A stretch of DNA of 35,253 nt, from positions 1 through 35,253 of the forward strand of contig WJMD01000081.1 of the NCBI GenBank assembly GCA_014728125.1, read 5' to 3'. The notes beneath the pieces are model-generated. The model worked only from the letters and a program-made list of their open reading frames with translations, made no database searches and was not told the origin of the DNA. Shown one piece after another: positions 25,081 through 33,032 of the stretch; the first letter of the stretch is position 1, and every line of letters starts with the position of its first letter. The position numbers were made by a program, and so were the translations under genes. This DNA is from Candidatus Effluviviaceae Genus V sp. (GTDB taxonomy: Bacteria; Joyebacterota; Joyebacteria; Joyebacterales; Joyebacteraceae).

Positions 25081-25875
25081 TCAGCAGGGGTCGGCCCGTT
25101 CGAGCGTCAGTCCGAGGACCGCGGGCCGTTCGGCTCCCGGAGCCCGTATGAGGATGCGGTTCTCGCCGTCTGAGAGGCCCCAGGGGCCGAAGCGTCCCGC
25201 CCCGTCGGGGCTCTCCGGGCCCCGTTCGCCGGAGGCCCCCGCGAGCGCGACCGTGAGGTCGGGCGCCGGGCTGCCCTCGACGAGAGCCCGGCCGATCACC
25301 TCGGCCTCGTCTCCTCTGGCGCGGACGGTCAGCCCCACGGCGAGACCCCCGGGTCCCGCCCACGTCAGCACGACGTCCCCTGGTCCTCTCGCGGGAGCCG
25401 GCTCAAGAGCGGGTCCCGCCGCCTCCTCAGCGAAGCGGCGCACCACCTCGACGCCCTCACGCACGAGTCGGACGACGGCCGATGTCGCGTCGGCCTCCAG
25501 GCGGTCGAGTACCCGCCGCACTACGTGACCCGGCACGTCCATGTCGGACTCGCCGGACATCGCCCACAGGTCGGCGAGAAGCGCACGACAGCTGCTGCAT
25601 CGCGCAACGTGCTCCTCGATGTCGCGGCGCGCGTCCGCCGGAGCCGAGCCTTCGGCGAACGCCAGGACATCGTCGGAACGGGCACAGGCCGCGCCGGACA
25701 GGTTCGGCCCCGCCGCCGTCCCCAGCGCGGCGACGACTGAGCGGAGTTCCCGCAGGCGCACGCGACAGGCCGGGCAGCTCTCGATGTGCCGCTCGAGCCC
25801 CCGGCGATCCTCGGTACGAAGTTCGTCGCCCATCAGGAGCGGAAGACGTTTTTCCTCAGGACAGTGTTCTCTCAT
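25081..25875 (-). CDS. Putative zinc-finger anti-sigma factor
   Basis: The 264-residue product has two HxxxCxxC zinc-binding motifs of the anti-sigma type: HIESCPAC (about 30-37, with an upstream Cys5) and HVARCSSC (about 88-95, with an upstream Cys). A helical stretch follows (about 115-155), then a beta-rich tail rich in Gly/Pro. There is no membrane segment, so it should be cytoplasmic. It begins 3 bases after the ECF sigma stop (ATG 25875, GGAG upstream), the standard sigma/anti-sigma pairing. The C-terminal half matches no family I recognise and could be the target of the upstream CHAT protease (inference). Confidence 0.8.
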   Translation of the reverse strand: MREHCPEEKRLPLLMGDELRTEDRRGLERHIESCPACRVRLRELRSVVAALGTAAGPNLSGAACARSDDVLAFAEGSAPADARRDIEEHVARCSSCRALLADLWAMSGESDMDVPGHVVRRVLDRLEADATSAVVRLVREGVEVVRRFAEEAAGPALEPAPARGPGDVVLTWAGPGGLAVGLTVRARGDEAEVIGRALVEGSPAPDLTVALAGASGERGPESPDGAGRFGPWGLSDGENRILIRAPGAERPAVLGLTLERADPC

Positions 25876-25878
25876 CGT

Positions 25879-26484
25879 TCATGCTCCGGTTCGCTTCAGC
25901 TCGGCGATGCCGCCCGCGTCCTTGAGCTTCGCAAGCGCTCTGTAGACCAGGCCGCTCATGGCGCCCACCGTTGTATCGAGCCGCTCGGCGACCTCTCTGT
26001 AGGTGAAGCCCTCGAAGTAGATCAGCCTGACGGCGAGAGCCTCCCGCGGGGAGAGCGAGCGCTCGATGGCCTGCTCGAGCGACATTCTGAGATCGGCGCG
26101 TTCCGTCCGGTCGGGCGCTGCGACCGACCGTCCCGGCTCCGCGTCCAGCTCCTCCCCGTCCGGACGCCGCGACCGTCTTCGCAGAGCGTCCACGCAGACG
26201 TTTCTGACGATCCGGTAGATCCACGTCTCCAGCTTGCATTGCCCGCGCCACGAGCGCAGCGCTCTCCCATCGCGCCGGAGCAGCTTGAACACGGCCTCCT
26301 CGAAGAGCTCCTCCATGTCGGCCTCGTCCCATGCGGCCCCGTAGCGCTCGTTGACGCGGTGGATGGCGCTGAAGATCAGACGGCGATAACGGGCGATGAA
26401 CGACTCCCACGCTTCGCGCTCTCCCCGGGCAAGGCGTTTGACGAGTGCCCTCGTATCGACATCGTGGGCGGACGGATCGACCAC
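25879..26484 (-). CDS. ECF-type sigma-70 family RNA polymerase sigma factor
   Basis: The product has a region 2 with FIARYRRLIFSAIHRV, LFEEAVFKLL and the W-rich CKLETWIYRIVRNVCVDALRRRSRR, then a region 4 helix-turn-helix: SLSPREALAVRLIYFEGFTYREVAERLDTTVGAMSGLVYRALAKL. There is no region 1 or 3, as in ECF factors. Start: GTG at 26484 (201 residues) has AGAGGGAG six bases upstream; a TTG at 26508 is open but poorly served. It sits between the CHAT protease gene (60 bases upstream) and the zinc-finger protein. Target promoters are unknown; the operon's own promoter looks sigma-70-like. Confidence 0.92.
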   Translation of the reverse strand: MVDPSAHDVDTRALVKRLARGEREAWESFIARYRRLIFSAIHRVNERYGAAWDEADMEELFEEAVFKLLRRDGRALRSWRGQCKLETWIYRIVRNVCVDALRRRSRRPDGEELDAEPGRSVAAPDRTERADLRMSLEQAIERSLSPREALAVRLIYFEGFTYREVAERLDTTVGAMSGLVYRALAKLKDAGGIAELKRTGA

Positions 26485-26544
26485 GCGCGGCTCCCTCTTC
26501 TGTTCCAACCGTCGTCTGAGTGCGGGATTCTCTTCGGAAAGGGC

Positions 26545-27831
26545 TCAGGATGCTCCGATGGTGAGTGTCGGATCACCGTACAGCACGTAGTTGGCCGCGC
26601 AGAGCGGCGAATCGGGCAGCACGCGCTCCCGGGCCGCCGTGACGGCCTCACCGAGGGTGGCCCGCTCGATCAGCGCCCCGTAGAAGGCGCGCGCGAACGA
26701 CGCGGCGGCCGCATCCTGGATGTCCCAGAGCGTTCCCACGTAGGCACGGACGCCCCACTGTGAGAGCAGACGGGCCGTCTCGCCGAGGTCCGCGCATGAA
26801 GATCCGGCGACCGTGCCGCACGCGTTGGCGAACACGATGGCGGGCGGTCGGGCCGCGGCGAGCTCGTCGACCGGAGCACGCCGGCCGCCAGGCAGCACCC
26901 AGGCGGTGTTCCCATGGAACGAGACCGCATGGCCGGCGAAATGAAGCACGTCGTAGCCCTCGAACAGAAGCGTCGCCAGTTCGTCGACGGTCCTCGGCGA
27001 CTTGCGGACGACGCGCAGCACGTCGGGCCGGCGGGCGGCCAGTTCGAGGACGGCCGTCGCCTCCTCCTCGCTGGAGGGCGGCGTCTCATCACTGGAAGTC
27101 GCCGCCACGAGGAGCAGTCTCAGCGGCACAACGGGGCGGACGGCAGCAGGGCGCGTCGCGCCGGGGGCCCGAAGCTGTCGAGCGACTCTGAAGAGACGCC
27201 AGAGCGGCATGCCGCCCTCGCGGGGCACCAGGTGCTCCCACGGAAGCCCCGCGAGGTCGGCCTGAACTCCGAGCTGGAGGTGGTTCCCCGGAAGGTCGGC
27301 CAGACGTCCCGCGGCGCCTCTCTCGCCGCCGAGGACCATCTCTGCCAGAGCTCTGCCGAGTGCGTGGAGCTCCCTGCCGGCCTCCTGCGCGCCACGCTCC
27401 CTTCCGCCCCCATACGAGGCCGCGCGCGCCGCCAGGGCCGCGAAGCGTCCGCTGATGTCCCTCTCTGCCTCGGGGTTTCTCGGAAGGACGATGTCGGCGG
27501 CAGCAGCGCCGTCTCGGTCCGAGACGACGACCGTCAGATGGCCGACCGGCTCGGCTCTCAGTTGGACATCGGGAGCGGGGTCCGGCAGGAGCGTCCGCGG
27601 CGCGCGCGCCGACAGGATGAGACGCGCGGCCAGGGCCGCCGCCGCGGCGACAACGGCCAGCAGCCACCACGGGGACCGGTAGGCATCGAGGAGTGACGCG
27701 ACGCCCCGGTAGATCGCGCTGTAGGAAGCGGTCCTGACCATGAACCACAGGAGCGCAGCGCACGCGAGGACGATGAGCGCCGCGATGGAACACCCGCGGC
27801 CGGTCGAACCGCGGCCCCCGCCGGTCGACAT
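26545..27831 (-). CDS. Membrane-anchored CHAT-domain (caspase-like) protease
   Basis: The protein (428 residues from ATG 27831; GTG 27834 also possible) has two N-terminal membrane segments (about 16-34 and 56-74). A CHAT domain follows (about 95-425) with the family's LAGLPWEHLVP, catalytic His301 in DVLHFAGHA, catalytic Cys338 in IVFANACGT, GVRAYVGTLWDI and the closing NYVLYGDPTLTI. CHAT proteases are caspase relatives cleaving specific proteins, such as gasdermins or the Csx30 partner in type III-E CRISPR. The start overlaps the stop of the SbcC-like ATPase gene (TGATG), and the ECF sigma gene follows by 60 bases, so it joins a DNA-end ATPase/nuclease to a sigma switch. Catalytic competence is inferred from the intact His/Cys dyad; the substrate is unknown. 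Confidence 0.9.
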   Translation of the reverse strand: MSTGGGRGSTGRGCSIAALIVLACAALLWFMVRTASYSAIYRGVASLLDAYRSPWWLLAVVAAAAALAARLILSARAPRTLLPDPAPDVQLRAEPVGHLTVVVSDRDGAAAADIVLPRNPEAERDISGRFAALAARAASYGGGRERGAQEAGRELHALGRALAEMVLGGERGAAGRLADLPGNHLQLGVQADLAGLPWEHLVPREGGMPLWRLFRVARQLRAPGATRPAAVRPVVPLRLLLVAATSSDETPPSSEEEATAVLELAARRPDVLRVVRKSPRTVDELATLLFEGYDVLHFAGHAVSFHGNTAWVLPGGRRAPVDELAAARPPAIVFANACGTVAGSSCADLGETARLLSQWGVRAYVGTLWDIQDAAAASFARAFYGALIERATLGEAVTAARERVLPDSPLCAANYVLYGDPTLTIGAS

Positions 27832-29966
27832 CACGATCCGTCCTCCGTTTCACCGGGCGCCGCCGCGATCCCGCCCGCCCGGACCGGCGGAGGGAACCGA
27901 TGGGCCGGTGTCCCCGCCTCGGGGTGAAGCTCGCTGGTCAGGAGGATGACCTGACGGTCGTCTGCGATCGAATCGAGAAGCTCGTAGGCGGCTCTGCGGC
28001 GCTCCGGATCGAATCCCGCGAACGCGTCATCGAGGAGAAGGGGCGTCGTTCCCTCCGGCGCAAGGAGATCGAGCAGCGCGCACCGCGCCGCCAGATAGAG
28101 TTGATCGCGCGTGCCGGAGCTCAGGTCCTCCGTGTTGATCGCGTCCGGCCGGCCCGCTCCCTGCTCGGGGTTGACGACGCGGAACGCCAGGTCCGGGTCA
28201 GCGATGATCTCGTCGTAGCGCGAGAGCGTCAGGCGGCTGAGAAGTCTGGCGACCGCGGGCCCGAGCACCGTCGCGGCCCTTTCCTTGGTCGCCGCGAGCG
28301 CCTCGGCGATCCCGTCGCGAACCGCCGTGAGGACACGGACCCTTCTCCCATGCCGGGAGATCTCCGACTCGGCGGACTCCACCCTGGCCTCGAGCTCCGG
28401 GAGTTCCTCGCCCGCTTTCGCCCGGGCGAGACGCCCCTCGCCACGCGCGACGCGCTCCGACAGCTCCTGCTCTCGTGCACGCGCCTCGTCCCGCTCCGCG
28501 CGGATCCTGGCAAGCGCCTCGTCGTCGAGTGGCGGCGCCTCCGCGTCGAGTCCGCGGTCAAGCTCCCTGACACGACGCGCCAGGCCGGTCGCCTCCTCCT
28601 CGAGCCTGGCCAGGAAGCCCTCCTCGTCGCCGTGCGTGAGGTCCTCGAGCAGCCGGTTGTTCACGTCGATACGAAGCCGAAGCTCGTCCTGGTGGGCAAC
28701 CAGTTCCTCGAACTCCGAGTATCCCGCGACGCCGAGCTCCCTCAGTCCGTGCTCGAGAGCCTCCTGTCGCTGGGCCAGCTCGGCCTCGGCCTCGGACAGC
28801 GCATGTGCTGCCTCGGTCAGGCGCGCGGCCCTGCGGAGGCCCAGCACGGCGACCGCGACCGCCACCGCACCCAGACCGGTCCAGACCGGCCAGCCCTCGA
28901 CCCGGAGGATGGCCCCGACGATGAGCCCCGCGCCCACGGCGGCGGCGATCCAGCTGACGATCCTCGCTGCACTCGAGGCGCGCGCCGAGTTCGGCGGCGC
29001 GCTCCGGCGCACGCGGTCGAGATGCTCCTCGGCGGCGACCAGCGCTGCCCGCAGGTCCTCCACGCGGCGCTCCTTGAGTGGAGAGCCGCGCTTGAGTGCG
29101 GCCCACGCATCCGCATGCTCCTGCCTCAGGCGGCGGACCTCGCGGATCCTCCCCTCGACCTCCTCCAGCCGGCCTCTCACCCTCTCGAGCTCCGTGGCGC
29201 TCTCCCGTCGCTCGAGCTCGCGCCTGTAGAGCCTGTCAGAACGCTTCAGTCGCTCCCGCGTCTCCTCGAGCTCCGCGCGGTCGCGCGTCAGGCCGTCGAG
29301 CGCCTCCAGGTAGTCCTCCCACTCCCCCCTGGCCTCTTCGAGTGCGCTTCCGATGAGGCGGCGCTGTTCGATCGCCGCGCGCAGCGGTCCCGGGCGCTTG
29401 GAGGGTCTGTCCATGCCGACACGGATCCTCGATATCTCGCGGTCGACCCCTTCGATGACACCCGCCGCGCCCGTCGTCCCGCCCGCGCTCGTGAGGCGTG
29501 CCTCGATGAGCGGCAGCAGGCCCTTTCGACGAGAGGGAAGCGCGACGTCGGCAAGCTCATTCTGGCGGACGGCGGCCACCGATTCGAAGACCTCCCGGGC
29601 CCTGAAACCGACGATAGAGGCGACCCGGCGGTCGACCTCCTTCCTGTCGGCCACCGTCACCGAACCGTCCGGAGAGCTGAGACGGCTCTCGCCGTTCCCG
29701 AAGTCCTTCTCGAGGATCCAGACCTCGCCGTCGTGATCGAACTCGAGCCTCAGACGCATGGCCCCCGGCGAGCCCCATCGCTCGTGCTTCAGGGTCTTCT
29801 TCGCCGTAGTTGCCGGATCGACATAGAGGACCGTCGCGACCGCCTCGAGGAAGGTGCTCTTGCCCGACTCGTTGGGGCCGACCAGCACGTTCAACCCCGG
29901 TTCGAACTCGACCACGTGCTCCCTGAAGCGACCGAAGTTGAGCATGTCCAGGCGTCTGAGTCTCAC
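27831..29966 (-). CDS. SbcC/YhaN-like SMC-type ATPase with a membrane-spanning hinge
   Basis: The product (711 residues) is built like Rad50/SbcC. Walker A is GPNESGKST (30-38) near the N-terminus. Long coiled coils flank the centre (about 195-330 and 385-560). The ABC signature LSSGTRDQLYLAARCALLDLL and Walker B LLLDDAFAGFD follow at about 615-652. Where Rad50 has a CxxC zinc hook there are two hydrophobic segments (about 334-354 and 359-377), as in the YhaN family. I choose GTG 29966, four bases after the nuclease stop, because it gives the family N-terminus (V)RLRRLDMLNFGRF; a longer start at 30002 is possible. With the neighbour it should form a nuclease/ATPase on DNA ends, probably at the membrane. 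Confidence 0.9.
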   Translation of the reverse strand: MRLRRLDMLNFGRFREHVVEFEPGLNVLVGPNESGKSTFLEAVATVLYVDPATTAKKTLKHERWGSPGAMRLRLEFDHDGEVWILEKDFGNGESRLSSPDGSVTVADRKEVDRRVASIVGFRAREVFESVAAVRQNELADVALPSRRKGLLPLIEARLTSAGGTTGAAGVIEGVDREISRIRVGMDRPSKRPGPLRAAIEQRRLIGSALEEARGEWEDYLEALDGLTRDRAELEETRERLKRSDRLYRRELERRESATELERVRGRLEEVEGRIREVRRLRQEHADAWAALKRGSPLKERRVEDLRAALVAAEEHLDRVRRSAPPNSARASSAARIVSWIAAAVGAGLIVGAILRVEGWPVWTGLGAVAVAVAVLGLRRAARLTEAAHALSEAEAELAQRQEALEHGLRELGVAGYSEFEELVAHQDELRLRIDVNNRLLEDLTHGDEEGFLARLEEEATGLARRVRELDRGLDAEAPPLDDEALARIRAERDEARAREQELSERVARGEGRLARAKAGEELPELEARVESAESEISRHGRRVRVLTAVRDGIAEALAATKERAATVLGPAVARLLSRLTLSRYDEIIADPDLAFRVVNPEQGAGRPDAINTEDLSSGTRDQLYLAARCALLDLLAPEGTTPLLLDDAFAGFDPERRRAAYELLDSIADDRQVILLTSELHPEAGTPAHRFPPPVRAGGIAAAPGETEDGS

Positions 29967-29970
29967 GGTC

Positions 29971-31092
29971 TCAAAGCTCCCTTCCCTGAAGAAGGGAGAC
30001 ACCGAGCTGGAGGGCGTCCTCGAGCTCCGCCCTCTCCTCAGGGTCGTCCGCCTTCTCGATCCTCGATCGCATCAGCCGGGCGAACCGCCCGACGACCATC
30101 TCGGACGGGAGCCTTGAGAGCGACTCCTCGTCGAGCCGGACGTGAAATGCACGTTCGGGGACCGACACGTGGAAGTACTCGTCCGACAGAAGCTCCAGAA
30201 GTACGGACTCATCGAACCCCGCGTCCGCGTCAATGAGACCCTCGAGCGTCAGCTCGAGGATCGTGTCGTCGGACGGCGGGACGATGCCTCGGATCCTCCC
30301 GGCCAGCGCCGCCGCGTCTCCATCGCCGATCTCAATCTCGGCCTTCCGAACGGCGCGCCTGGCGACCGGGACCCGTTCGACACGGGGGTCGTGGTCCGCG
30401 AAGTGGACGAGCGCCACGCTCCCGGCTCCCTCCTGGTCCGGCGCGACGATCTCGGGCGACCCGGCGTAGACCGCGGACGAGGTCACCTCCTTCCAGGAGT
30501 GCCAGTGGCCGAGGGCCACGTACGACCATCCGGCGTCGAGCTCAGCCGTCGACATCGGATGGTCGGACGATGCTCCGGGGACGATCTCCACGGAGCCGTG
30601 GGCGACCGCCACGTTGATGGGGATTCCCGGGCTCGGCTTGAGGTTCGCGAGCGGGCGCTCGGACGACGCGTTCGTCGTCAGAGGTCGGCCATGGACCGCG
30701 AGCCCCCTGTGGGTGAGCTCGACGCTGTCCCGCTCCTCCAGACCGAGCACCACGAGCCGCTCGGCGCGGGAGAACTCCTGGCGGTAGCTCTCGAAGACCG
30801 TTCCTGTGCCGAGATGGTCGTGGGAACCGGGAAGAACGACGGCCGTTCCCCCGCTTCCCGATGCGTAGCGCGTGAGTTCGGAGATGGCGAAGCGGACGTC
30901 GGAGGCCGGCGGGCTCGTCGAGTCGAAGAGGTCACCGGCGACGATGAGACAGTCGGCCCGGCGGTCGAGCGCGAGGTCGACGATCGACGCGAACGTTTCC
31001 CTGAGCTGCCGTCGCTGTTCTCCGGCTGCCTCGCCGAGCCAGCCGAGCGGCGCTCCCAGGTGTACGTCGCAGGTGTGGACGAGCAGTGCCAC
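29971..31092 (-). CDS. SbcD/YhaO-like metallophosphoesterase nuclease
   Basis: The 373-residue product is a calcineurin-fold phosphoesterase of the Mre11/SbcD/YhaO type. Motifs: CDVHLG (D9, H11), AGDLFD (D54), PGSHDH (H91, D92; the usual GNHD Asn is Ser), VAHGSV and ALGHWHSW. A C-terminal helical region (about 300-370) could contact the ATPase. Start: GTG at 31092 with GGAGGAGG upstream; an open frame extends to 31155 over the promoter. It is first in the five-gene unit, and its stop is four bases before the ATPase start. Function as a DNA nuclease is inferred from family; the Ser in motif III might lower activity. Confidence 0.9.
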   Translation of the reverse strand: MALLVHTCDVHLGAPLGWLGEAAGEQRRQLRETFASIVDLALDRRADCLIVAGDLFDSTSPPASDVRFAISELTRYASGSGGTAVVLPGSHDHLGTGTVFESYRQEFSRAERLVVLGLEERDSVELTHRGLAVHGRPLTTNASSERPLANLKPSPGIPINVAVAHGSVEIVPGASSDHPMSTAELDAGWSYVALGHWHSWKEVTSSAVYAGSPEIVAPDQEGAGSVALVHFADHDPRVERVPVARRAVRKAEIEIGDGDAAALAGRIRGIVPPSDDTILELTLEGLIDADAGFDESVLLELLSDEYFHVSVPERAFHVRLDEESLSRLPSEMVVGRFARLMRSRIEKADDPEERAELEDALQLGVSLLQGREL

Positions 31093-31126
31093 GGATCCTC
31101 CTCCAGGGTACGTCGTTGTCCGCTCG

Positions 31127-31155
31127 ATGCTACGTTCGCGCCGCGGCGCGGTCAA
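31127..31155 (-). promoter_or_regulatory. Sigma-70-type promoter for the nuclease-ATPase-CHAT-sigma operon
   Basis: TTGACC (31155-31150), 17-base spacer and TAGCAT (31132-31127), ending 34 bases before the nuclease GTG. The spacer carries a perfect palindrome GCGCCGCGGCGC, a possible repressor site. Same promoter style as upstream of porG. Confidence 0.6.
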
Positions 31156-31171
31156 GCGGCTCCGGACATGA

Positions 31172-31202
31172 AAGGAGCGCGGGCACCGGGCCCGCGCTCC
31201 TT
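31172..31202 (-). terminator. Hairpin terminator after the lipoprotein gene
   Basis: A perfect 13-base-pair stem (31172-31184 with 31190-31202) with a 5-base loop, 40 bases after the lipoprotein stop. On the minus strand it ends in CTCCTTTCATG, a short T run. It separates the lipoprotein gene from the nuclease operon promoter. Confidence 0.7.
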
Positions 31203-31242
31203 CGGGTACGGCAGATGAGGAGAGGCGTGCGAGCCCCGTGGT

Positions 31243-32463
31243 CTATCGCCTGACCTCCATCCAGTCGTAGATCTGCTGCCAGTCGTTGTTCGTCATGTTC
31301 GGCGTCACATTGCTGAACGACGGGTCGGGGAACGCGATCGGCTCGGTCACGACCATGACGGAGTCGCCCTCCCACGTGTGGTAAGGGAAATAGTCCCTCA
31401 GGTCGTCCAGCGGGTCGTTGAAGAACTCGGCGACGTCGAAGTAGACGTCGATGTCGGGTGCCGCCACATCGTCCGTGTCCTCGGACGGATTGAATGTGAC
31501 CCCGTAGATCAACCAGTCCTGCATCTCACCGGCGTAGAAGCGGATCGAGTCGACGGCGCCTGCCCCCATCATGTCGTCGAGCGGGATGAGCCCCAGCGTC
31601 TCCGTGATGAGGTCGTTCGTCTGATCGTCGGTCTCCGCCTCGAGCTCGTCGCACCCGTCGAGGAGATGCTCCGACATGTCGACCATCTTGTCGTAGGCGG
31701 TCGCCATGTGGTCGTCGTTCCTGAGGGTGAGGAAGTCCTCATCCTCCTCGATCAGGTGGTACTGCGTCTCGCCGGCCTCGACGTCCATGTTGTACGAGAC
31801 GACCATGGCGAACATGCTCTCGAGACCGTCGAGCGGCGCGTGGATGAAGTACGCGTCGGTCGCGTCGATCTCGATCTGGACGGTCTCCCGGCGCTCCGGG
31901 ATCTCGACCTCGATCGTGAAGGAGCAGTCCTGCGTTTCGAAGGCGGTCAGCCTGCTGTCGGCGTAGGCGAGCGCGGGCATGACCTCTGACTCGATGAACT
32001 CCTGGATCTCCGAGAAGAGGATCGGGTCGTCCTGCCTGATACGGTCGATCCGGTCGGCGACGGCGAAGACGTTGGGCTTGTCGAGCATCCAGAGCAGCGG
32101 CGCCTCGCGCGAGGCCCGCTCCTCCTCCCACCCCTCGTCCATGATATCGCCCAGATCCTCATCGGTCGCCACCATGAGCAGGCGGACGAACGCCGAGAAG
32201 AACAGGGCGCCGCAGTGGTCCGAGTCCGCGTCGAGGGCGTCCTCGAAGTCCGACTGGGCCTTCGACAGGTCGACCTCCCACTCCCAGGGGGCCTCCTCGG
32301 TGTCCACGTCCTCCATCTCGTCCATCAGCTCGTCCATACCCGTCGCGAACGAGGCCTCCGCCTCCGCCTCGTCGGCCTCCTCGAAGAGGTCGCTGCAGCC
32401 GGCGAGACCGAGCACGAGCGCCGTCAGCAGCAGACCGCAGCTGAGAATCCTCACCAGTTTCAT
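31243..32463 (-). CDS. Acidic lipoprotein of unknown function
   Basis: The 406-residue product has a classic lipoprotein signal: MKLVRILS, a hydrophobic core and lipobox LAGC with Cys23, followed by Ser-Asp, which suggests the outer membrane by the +2 rule used in other diderms. The mature part is very rich in Asp and Glu (for example DEAEAEASFATGMDELMDEM, EDVDTEEAPWEWEVD), with long helical repeats, and may bind cations. I do not recognise the family; an N-terminal TPR-like part is possible. Start: ATG at 32463 with AAGGGGG upstream (ATG 32466 adjacent). It is a single-gene unit with promoter at 32510 and terminator at 31172. Confidence 0.8.
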   Translation of the reverse strand: MKLVRILSCGLLLTALVLGLAGCSDLFEEADEAEAEASFATGMDELMDEMEDVDTEEAPWEWEVDLSKAQSDFEDALDADSDHCGALFFSAFVRLLMVATDEDLGDIMDEGWEEERASREAPLLWMLDKPNVFAVADRIDRIRQDDPILFSEIQEFIESEVMPALAYADSRLTAFETQDCSFTIEVEIPERRETVQIEIDATDAYFIHAPLDGLESMFAMVVSYNMDVEAGETQYHLIEEDEDFLTLRNDDHMATAYDKMVDMSEHLLDGCDELEAETDDQTNDLITETLGLIPLDDMMGAGAVDSIRFYAGEMQDWLIYGVTFNPSEDTDDVAAPDIDVYFDVAEFFNDPLDDLRDYFPYHTWEGDSVMVVTEPIAFPDPSFSNVTPNMTNNDWQQIYDWMEVRR

Positions 32464-32509
32464 CATCTTCCCCCTTGAGAGAGTCTGTTTCCCGAACCTC
32501 ACCGCTGCG

Positions 32510-32539
32510 AGCATAGAAGGGTCAGGACGATCCTGTCAA
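32510..32539 (-). promoter_or_regulatory. Sigma-70-type promoter for the lipoprotein gene
   Basis: TTGACA (32539-32534), 18-base spacer, TATGCT (32515-32510): a near-consensus promoter, with the start expected near 32503 and a leader of about 40 bases. Confidence 0.75.
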
Positions 32540-32658
32540 TGCACAAGATGAGCAGACGTCACCAGTTCGTATCACCCCTGAATGAGCAAATCGCGTGCCT
32601 GCAATGTACGACACGGGGCGCTCCCGACAGACCGTCGGACAGCGGCGCTCTGAGCGGC

Positions 32659-32734
32659 GGAGCGGCGCCGCGTGGGAGCGGTCGGCCCGCTCGAAATGCA
32701 GGCGCCGCTCCCCCGTCGGTGCGGAGGAGCGGCG
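32659..32734 (-). terminator. GC-rich hairpin region after tRNA-Arg
   Basis: Two mutually exclusive perfect stems are possible: 32703-32711 with 32726-32734 (9 bp), directly after the tRNA-Arg 3' end, or 32659-32669 with 32701-32711 (11 bp). A nested GAGCGG/CCGCTC hairpin lies inside. There is no long T tract, so termination is uncertain. The 32540-32739 stretch holds no gene I can support. Confidence 0.35.
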
Positions 32735-32739
32735 ACCGG

Positions 32740-32816
<77 letters not shown>

Positions 32817-32824
32817 GTTGCCTC

Positions 32825-32914
<90 letters not shown>

Positions 32915-32933
32915 GTTGGGAGCTCGTTCACGC

Positions 32934-33022
32934 TGGCGGAGGGCGAGGGACTCGAACCCCCAAGGGCCGTGAGGCCCGGCGGTTTTCAAGACCGCTGCCT
33001 TACCAGTTAGGTCTAGCCCTCC
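32934..33022 (-). tRNA. tRNA-Ser(UGA)
   Basis: Acceptor GGAGGGC/GCCCTCC, anticodon stem GCGGT/ACCGC with loop CTTGAAA (anticodon TGA), long variable arm (GGGCC-TCAC-GGCCC), T loop TTCGAGT, discriminator G and an encoded CCA. First of the three-tRNA unit; promoter at 33033. Confidence 0.94.
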
Positions 33023-33032
33023 TGCCGGGAGC

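Noticed and set aside
25081-27834. CHAT + sigma + partner as part of a type III-E CRISPR (Craspase) system
   Set aside because: No Cas effector, no repeat array and no TPR region in the CHAT protein. Only the protease-sigma idea is shared.
27900-30236. A 778-codon open frame on the plus strand
   Set aside because: It lies fully opposite the ATPase and nuclease genes, whose motifs are clear, and its protein is low-complexity Arg/Leu/Asp-rich. Long antisense frames are common in GC-rich coding DNA.
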